A DNA stretch of 63,227 nt from Acanthaster planci. Its lineage: Eukaryota; Echinodermata; Asteroidea; Valvatida; Acanthasteridae. The stretch spans positions 688,716 to 751,942 of the forward strand of contig NW_019091380.1 in NCBI RefSeq assembly GCF_001949145.1, written 5' to 3'. The notes below the pieces were generated by a model. It was given only the letters and a program-made list of their open reading frames with translations. It was not told the DNA's origin and searched no databases. A program made the position numbers and the translations under genes. Position 1 is the stretch's first letter. Each line of letters opens with the position of its first letter. Positions 57,598 to 63,227 of the stretch are shown here, in pieces.

Positions 57598-60500
57598 ATA
57601 GGGAAGGGGTACTGAAATTTACCACCACCATCGAAAGAACAGGTATAGGCCTATCGGTGTTCATACATGTCATAAATGCACAGGTGTTCCCAGGGCTTGA
57701 AATTGGACTAACCATCAAGTCGCAAGTACTTGCTCCCTAGACAGTTTAATTTGTCAGTTTGCAGGAGCAAGTAGCTCCCATACTCCATTAAAGATATATG
57801 TTCTATAAAATTCAACAACTTAAGACCGAACAAAATAATACTGCTTCCTATAACATTGAAAAAAAAAATAGGTTGGTTTGGCGGTGGTATCTTTTTTTTT
57901 CTTCTAAAGGTTTTAGGTCACATATTTTGGGGTGGGGAAATCCAGAATGTTAATAAGCCAGAAAAAGAAGACAGAGTTTGAAACAATTACAATCAACCTG
58001 GTGACTGTGAATTTGAAAAATAACTAACTTTGATGATGTAGCAATTGGCTGGGAGGTACATGCACATTAATTTACACAGCTGTAGATGACATACAGTGTA
58101 TGTTGATATATTTGTGTTTAATTTTGTCATTGATTAATTAGATTGTATAAGTTGCATTTAACAAATCAGAATGATTTTACTAACTAATGCTATCACTCAA
58201 CAAGTTTTGTACAAGAAATACCTGTACTTGTATACCACTGTGTTTTGGGGAGGTAATGAGGAAGTGGTTGGCTGTGAGAGACCTTTGAGATTTTGAGCTA
58301 ACCGAATTTCTGAGCAAAGGCAATTAAATGACTGTTTAATGACCACTTGCTTTAACCCTAACCCTCCTCAATCCTCCAACAGGTGAAGGATTGAGGAGGG
58401 TTAGGGTTAAGTAACATTGAAAAGGAACGGCCATCGTAAACACAGTGAAATCAACCATAAGTATTGTTACACTCCCGCAAAATGTTCCCGTATATGCATG
58501 GAGATTATAGTGTACGTGTTATTTCTATACACACACCACTTACCCCACAGCGAGCCCGCAATGACCATCTAGATTACATGCATTGTACACAGCGCATTAT
58601 ATACCACGCGTGCACTATGCTGCAACATGCCCTTGAACCGCTACTCCGCGACACATTTCCAACTTAGTCATTTTCCCCCAAATCTTTCTCGGAGTCGATC
58701 CTACCTTCAGTCACACATAGGACCCATACATTCGACCCACACAGATGCCTACAGATGTGTCAGCCAAGATGCATGGAACAAGTAACAGGGAGAAGTTAAA
58801 ATCTGACCAGCCATATGAAAACGTTAGTCTCATCTGCTCAAACAGTGCGCATTGCATGGGCTAAATCAGCCTATTTTTGTGAAAACTTACATATTTTTGA
58901 AAAGTCGACATCGGTAAAAATGCATTTTGCTGTAAAAACTATTTAGTGAAACTGCTGAATAAAATCACTTTAAATTAATTGCCATTTTGTTGGAATATCA
59001 GTTTTTATACAGAAACAAAATGGACACTTTCTATAGAGAGATAGCAAAAACGGCCCATTTCGCTTTGTCCCTCTGTCTTTCCCAAGCCGTCACTCATTTT
59101 CCCTTGATTGAGTGGTCTTGGCCTAAATGGTTTAAGAATAGTAGGGATATGAGCTTACCATTGATATAACACTTGACACGATTGGATACTTAATTTTATT
59201 GGAAAATTGAATAGTGCAAAAGTCTTGACCAACAGAATTTAGCCTCTGAAATTGACCCGGGCACTCAAGTGTTGAGGAGATATCCCAGATGTTTCACATA
59301 CGAACCAAATGCATACGTCATCACAATGGATCCAATTCAGCCTTCTCCTCACAAAGTTGATTTGTTTGTATACATTTTGACATAAAATCTGATGTGTAAT
59401 GTACTATTATTCCAACACATTAGTTTTAGGACAAATTTAAAGTGTAAATTGACAATTTTGTCAATTTTACCGGCTCCACTTTTGGAATGCACCAATGTGA
59501 TGGAAGGCACCTAAGTGCCGGAATTCCCCATCGCACCAATCAAATATTGTACACAATTAATCAATCAATAAACCACCAGTGAAGCTCAAGAAGTCCACTG
59601 AACTATATGTCCCACACGTGCGACCACCTCATGGGCACACACACACACACACATAGGCCAATTTTTTATGAGAAAAATTGGGCCAAATGTTTCAATATGT
59701 AAGAAAAATTTGTAAGAACGTGGGTTACATTATCGTCATATTTTCATGACCTGTGCCCATAATGTGCCCATAATCATCCCCAATCATCATCCGGGTTTGT
59801 ACTAGTTTATCATTCTCCAACATGGTTTTATTCCTTTATTGAAAATTTGGATACTTCTTGCATCTTTTCGCGATTTGTGGTTCAACAACGATGATGAGAT
59901 TTATGTATACCCTGTATTACCAGTGGTCTGGTTCAGCAGATCCCAATCCTGTCTTGGTGCAATGTTCTCTATTGACACTGTAGATTGTGCAGTTAAAAAC
60001 CTCCGCTGATTTTGCTTTTAGCTGGTCATTATGTTTTATTAAAGAAACTTTGGCAGTGATATCGAGTATCTCCAAACTGATATTGGTGATTCCTCATTCA
60101 GGTAAATTTGGATATTGGAAAAAGCCAAGCAGCCCACGAACAAATAAAGGCATCCAACGTTTTGTTTTCATGGAAGGAAATAAATTCTTTGTGATAGGCT
60201 CAAAGATGCTGGGTCAAACCCTAACTGCAGTTGTGCACAGTTGCAAGAAAATTAGGCACATGTAGGTGCACGCATTCCATAGCGTACATGCACAAACCAG
60301 TATGTACATGTTTGCCCCTTGGGGAGAGACATGGGTAAAAGGTGACCTTGGTTGAGCTCTAACTTGTGCAAACTATTGAATGCGAGCAGCTGAGCTTCTA
60401 AAAGTTATTAAAAATGAGCATTGACAATTCTTCACTCAGTAAATGTAGGCTACATCTTATATGGGCTGGATCACAAGAGTGATTATTTTTGTTTTGTTTT

Positions 60501-61639
60501 TCCTTTGCCTGCAGATTTCATGACCTTGTTCTGCCCTGGGGCAATCCACTTGGCACCGTGTCTGAGATGATAGAGATCTTTTTAGCAAGCTTGCTAAGCA
60601 AGGACTACATGTACTTCTTCATGATCAGCAGCATGTAGACATCACATGGCAGCTGACATCCTGTAGAGGGCAGTCTGTTTGCTGCTCATTGGTTAACTTG
60701 TACATTGTACTTGCTACTACGAGCAGGAAAGTCCACACAACGTGCATCGCACCATGGACCGGCTAAGACGTCAGATGTAACTGAGTTGACACATTTAATA
60801 TCCAGCGTCATGCATGTGCACTCTGCGCAGCAACTAGTCAGTATGTGAAGGGTGACACATTTTGCAGTCCTGCTGCTTTTTTCTTCTCATTGGATACCTG
60901 CAGGATACCACCAGGGGCTACATGTACATCCCACAGCAGTTGCGCATCAAGTAATTGCCCTAAAGGCTTCAGGAAACTAGTCAGGCCGCAGCAACGGCAG
61001 CCCCCATCAGCTGTTAGTCAGCTCAATCATTTGAACTGTGTCATTTATACCTTACATATCGTCAGTTTGATCTTGACATCATTTGAATTCACATCACCTG
61101 TGCGTCAGCTTCTTGATCCCAAAGACTTATTGACTGGAAATCTGTTGTACCAGAAGTCATGAGTCTCCGAATTAACTTGCCTATATATAGTCCACATCAC
61201 TTGACCCCCCAAAGACTTGTGCAGTTGCAGGATATCTGTCATTCCAGAGGTAACAATGCACCTGAAGGGAATCAGTGGAATCTACACAGCGCGCACCTGC
61301 TACAAAACTCCTGAACAGTTGAACAGTGTTCATGCAGTTCACATACCTGGGGTCCTGACCTGTAGTTGGAGTCCCCCAGTTTCATCTCAAGCAACAAACT
61401 TTCAGAGTGTTGAGCTTCAGCGGATCGGTTTATCTCCATGCAGTGGATAAAATAAAACTTCTTTTGCTACATGTAGGCATGAATCCTACACATACAGTTG
61501 CCGAACTTTATACAGATACACATGTGTTGTACATCAGCCCGTTAACCCCTTTGAAAGCCTGAAGCCGTTCGTCAATCGTGGCGCGAGACTTCCCATGTGG
61601 AATTGCTGAACAACTGCAGAACCTACAAGTCCACCACTG
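57598..61639. other. Intergenic
   Basis: Apart from the 58352 hairpin and a short CA run at 59638-59652, no repeat or gene was recognised. Confidence 0.55.
58352..58410. repeat. Perfect 24-bp-stem CCCTAA hairpin
   Basis: TTAACCCTAACCCTCCTCAA then TCCT is followed by an 11-nt loop and its exact reverse complement. An imperfect relative lies at 56709-56745 (agtcctcaatcct...aggactgaggact), and ends of this type bound 22626-23040. Confidence 0.85.
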
Positions 61640-61985
61640 GATGTGCTGTCCCTATCCACACCTGACTTGCTGGTGTCCGTCCATCCATCCTCCGACACTG
61701 AATATTTAGCTTTGTGAGAGAAGCCGTTTGCAAAGCTGTGTATATACTACACTTGCAACTGTTGAGGAATGCGCTGTAACCCTCTGTGTGGACCCACTGT
61801 GAAATCATGTGTCGGCTTATCCACCCCTGACTTGTTGGTATCCATCCATACACCTGCCATCCCTGATTTGGGGGCCTTATGTGAGTTATTGCTTGGCCGG
61901 TAAAACCATGAATGAACTACTCCTGCAACTGAGGGATGCCCTGTAACCCCCTTTGTGGATCCATCGTGAATTCCTATGACACTGC
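61640..61985. repeat. Tandem repeat, about 166 bp, two copies
   Basis: tatccacacctgacttgctg (61652) recurs as tatccacccctgacttgttg (61818), and gaatgcgctgtaaccc recurs as ggatgccctgtaacccc. About 75 percent similar by eye. Open frames here are repeat-derived. Confidence 0.55.
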
Positions 61986-63227
61986 TCATTGACCATCCAG
62001 TGAATTTCCTTGAGAGGAAACAACCTGGTTGTTAGTGTTATGCTGCTGACCATGATTCAGGAACAATGAACGATGCATCCTGATGGACATTTGAACTCCG
62101 AGCTGTTTGATAAAACATTTAGAATAATGGCAAGACAGAGCTGAGCCTTCACAGAACACTCTGTTGAACTTGGAAGCGTGTGCATTTTATTCTGTTGCAG
62201 TAACAAAAATATTAAAAAGTTTGTAATGACATGGAAAACTTCTTCATTAATGAACTTTTCTTTGTTGAGCAAAAGCTAAAACTGTGAAACGGGTTCCTAA
62301 AGGCCCACTTCAGTTGCTGCATCCTGTTCAGAACTTCAAAAAGGCTTGGTGTGACGTGTGTCACAAATATGTGTTTGGAGAGACAGGAATTCCCAAGATT
62401 CCATAAACCTGGACATTCAAAAATCAAAGAGCATTTCTGTGAGGGCTGGTGATGTTGGTGATGGTTGAGCAGTGCCTGTTGGGTGCTGGGTACTGGATTG
62501 GATATGCGTGTATTTCTTAAGCAAATCATGCTTTCAATTTATTCAGAACTTGTCAGCAAAAAGAGATGAGTTAATTTTGGATGTATTATACGTGTAACAT
62601 GTATTCAAATCTAAAATCAGATGTGAAGATTGTTTTTCATGGTCAGCAACCTGTGTGTTGTCTCGGTGAAGCATATGTGTATGCGTTCAAAGTAATTTGA
62701 AAGGTGAAACAATTCTGGTCTTAGAACCAGACCTAAAAAAGTACACAATATTTCTAAAATTCTTGTGAACACTGGAATCTGTCAAAAGTACACAAAGTTA
62801 TCACACTACACAACTGACCAGTCTAGTACCCAGCATTCTGAGTATAATCAGTACTGGCATGTTATTTAAAACTGCAATAATTATGACAGCCTTTTCATCA
62901 AGTCTTTGTTATGAAGTGCTACATGTAATGAACTCAGATTAGTTTGAAGGAATTTGAAATAATGAAAAAAATGGTGTAAGAATTTCCTTCACAGGCAGAA
63001 TTCTTTTATTAATTGCAAAACTTTGAAAAGTTCATCAATTTGGTAAAGTTCAGGAGGTTCCCTTTACCTCTTGTGAAACCGTATTTGGAATCTAAGTTAT
63101 GTAATTGATCCATTTGGCAAAATTCAGGTAGTCCACATTAACATGTAAAGACGCATTTTGAAGTTTAACTTATTTAAATCCAGCCAAGTCTTTTATAGGT
63201 GTATGCCAGTACTGATTTTTATATCTT
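61986..63227. other. Intergenic right end
   Basis: AT-rich, no coding exon or structured repeat recognised. Confidence 0.55.

Noticed and set aside
58352-58410. Interstitial telomere repeat
   Set aside because: Only two partial CCCTAA units per arm, within a palindrome; better read as transposon-like hairpin ends.
61623-61989. Minus-strand frames with similar peptides
   Set aside because: Similarity comes from the tandem repeat of about 166 bp.

Overview
This is an animal nuclear genome window from a draft assembly, with a 740-base N gap at 41252-41991. Multi-exon genes with GT/AG introns, a Tec-family tyrosine kinase, C2H2 zinc-finger genes, many short inverted-repeat elements and abundant ACATGTACATGT palindromes point to an invertebrate deuterostome. 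I favour an echinoderm, because of the foldback elements ending in GGGCCCAATTTCA. A cephalochordate or hemichordate is not excluded. The species call is inference.

Region 1 (1-27100): a 5'-truncated gene on the + strand for a Tec/Btk-type non-receptor tyrosine kinase. Fifteen exons could be placed (553-648 to 21431-21517). Their phases chain perfectly and sum to 1932 nt, or 643 residues plus stop. The order is C-terminal PH domain, Btk zinc motif, proline-rich region, SH3, SH2, kinase. The first part of the PH domain lies upstream of the window. The introns carry several inverted-repeat elements, including a 1.24 kb TA-flanked one. A long AT-rich 3' region follows, then a minisatellite of about 49 bp units (27180-27870).

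Region 2 (28000-53000): three C2H2 zinc-finger genes on the + strand. ZF1 (29836-30528) has eight fingers in one ORF. ZF2 (36541-40988) has about 27 intact and three decayed fingers, then two short 3' exons. ZF3 (47375-52259) is a paralogue of ZF2 with the same exon plan and homologous introns, but its main exon has a 1-nt frameshift near 48647. The 3' exons of ZF2 and ZF3 belong to one family. Each codes for the second half of a zinc finger (HLEVH), a conserved acidic linker, and a tail containing VKLEP or VRLEP, where VKLE fits the SUMO consensus. Two are symmetric phase 1-1 cassette exons, and two carry tandem triplications of a 45-nt unit.

Region 3 (53000-63227): mostly non-coding. It holds a decayed LINE 3' end (RNase H-like and terminal CCHC-like motifs, 54530-54975), a possible exon (55476-55674), an 837-bp inverted-repeat element, a perfect 24-bp-stem CCCTAA hairpin, and a tandem repeat of about 166 bp near 61650-61980. 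No convincing gene was found here.

The kinase and the zinc-finger cluster show no visible functional link beyond adjacency. Regulation was read only as candidate promoters, splice sites and poly(A) signals.
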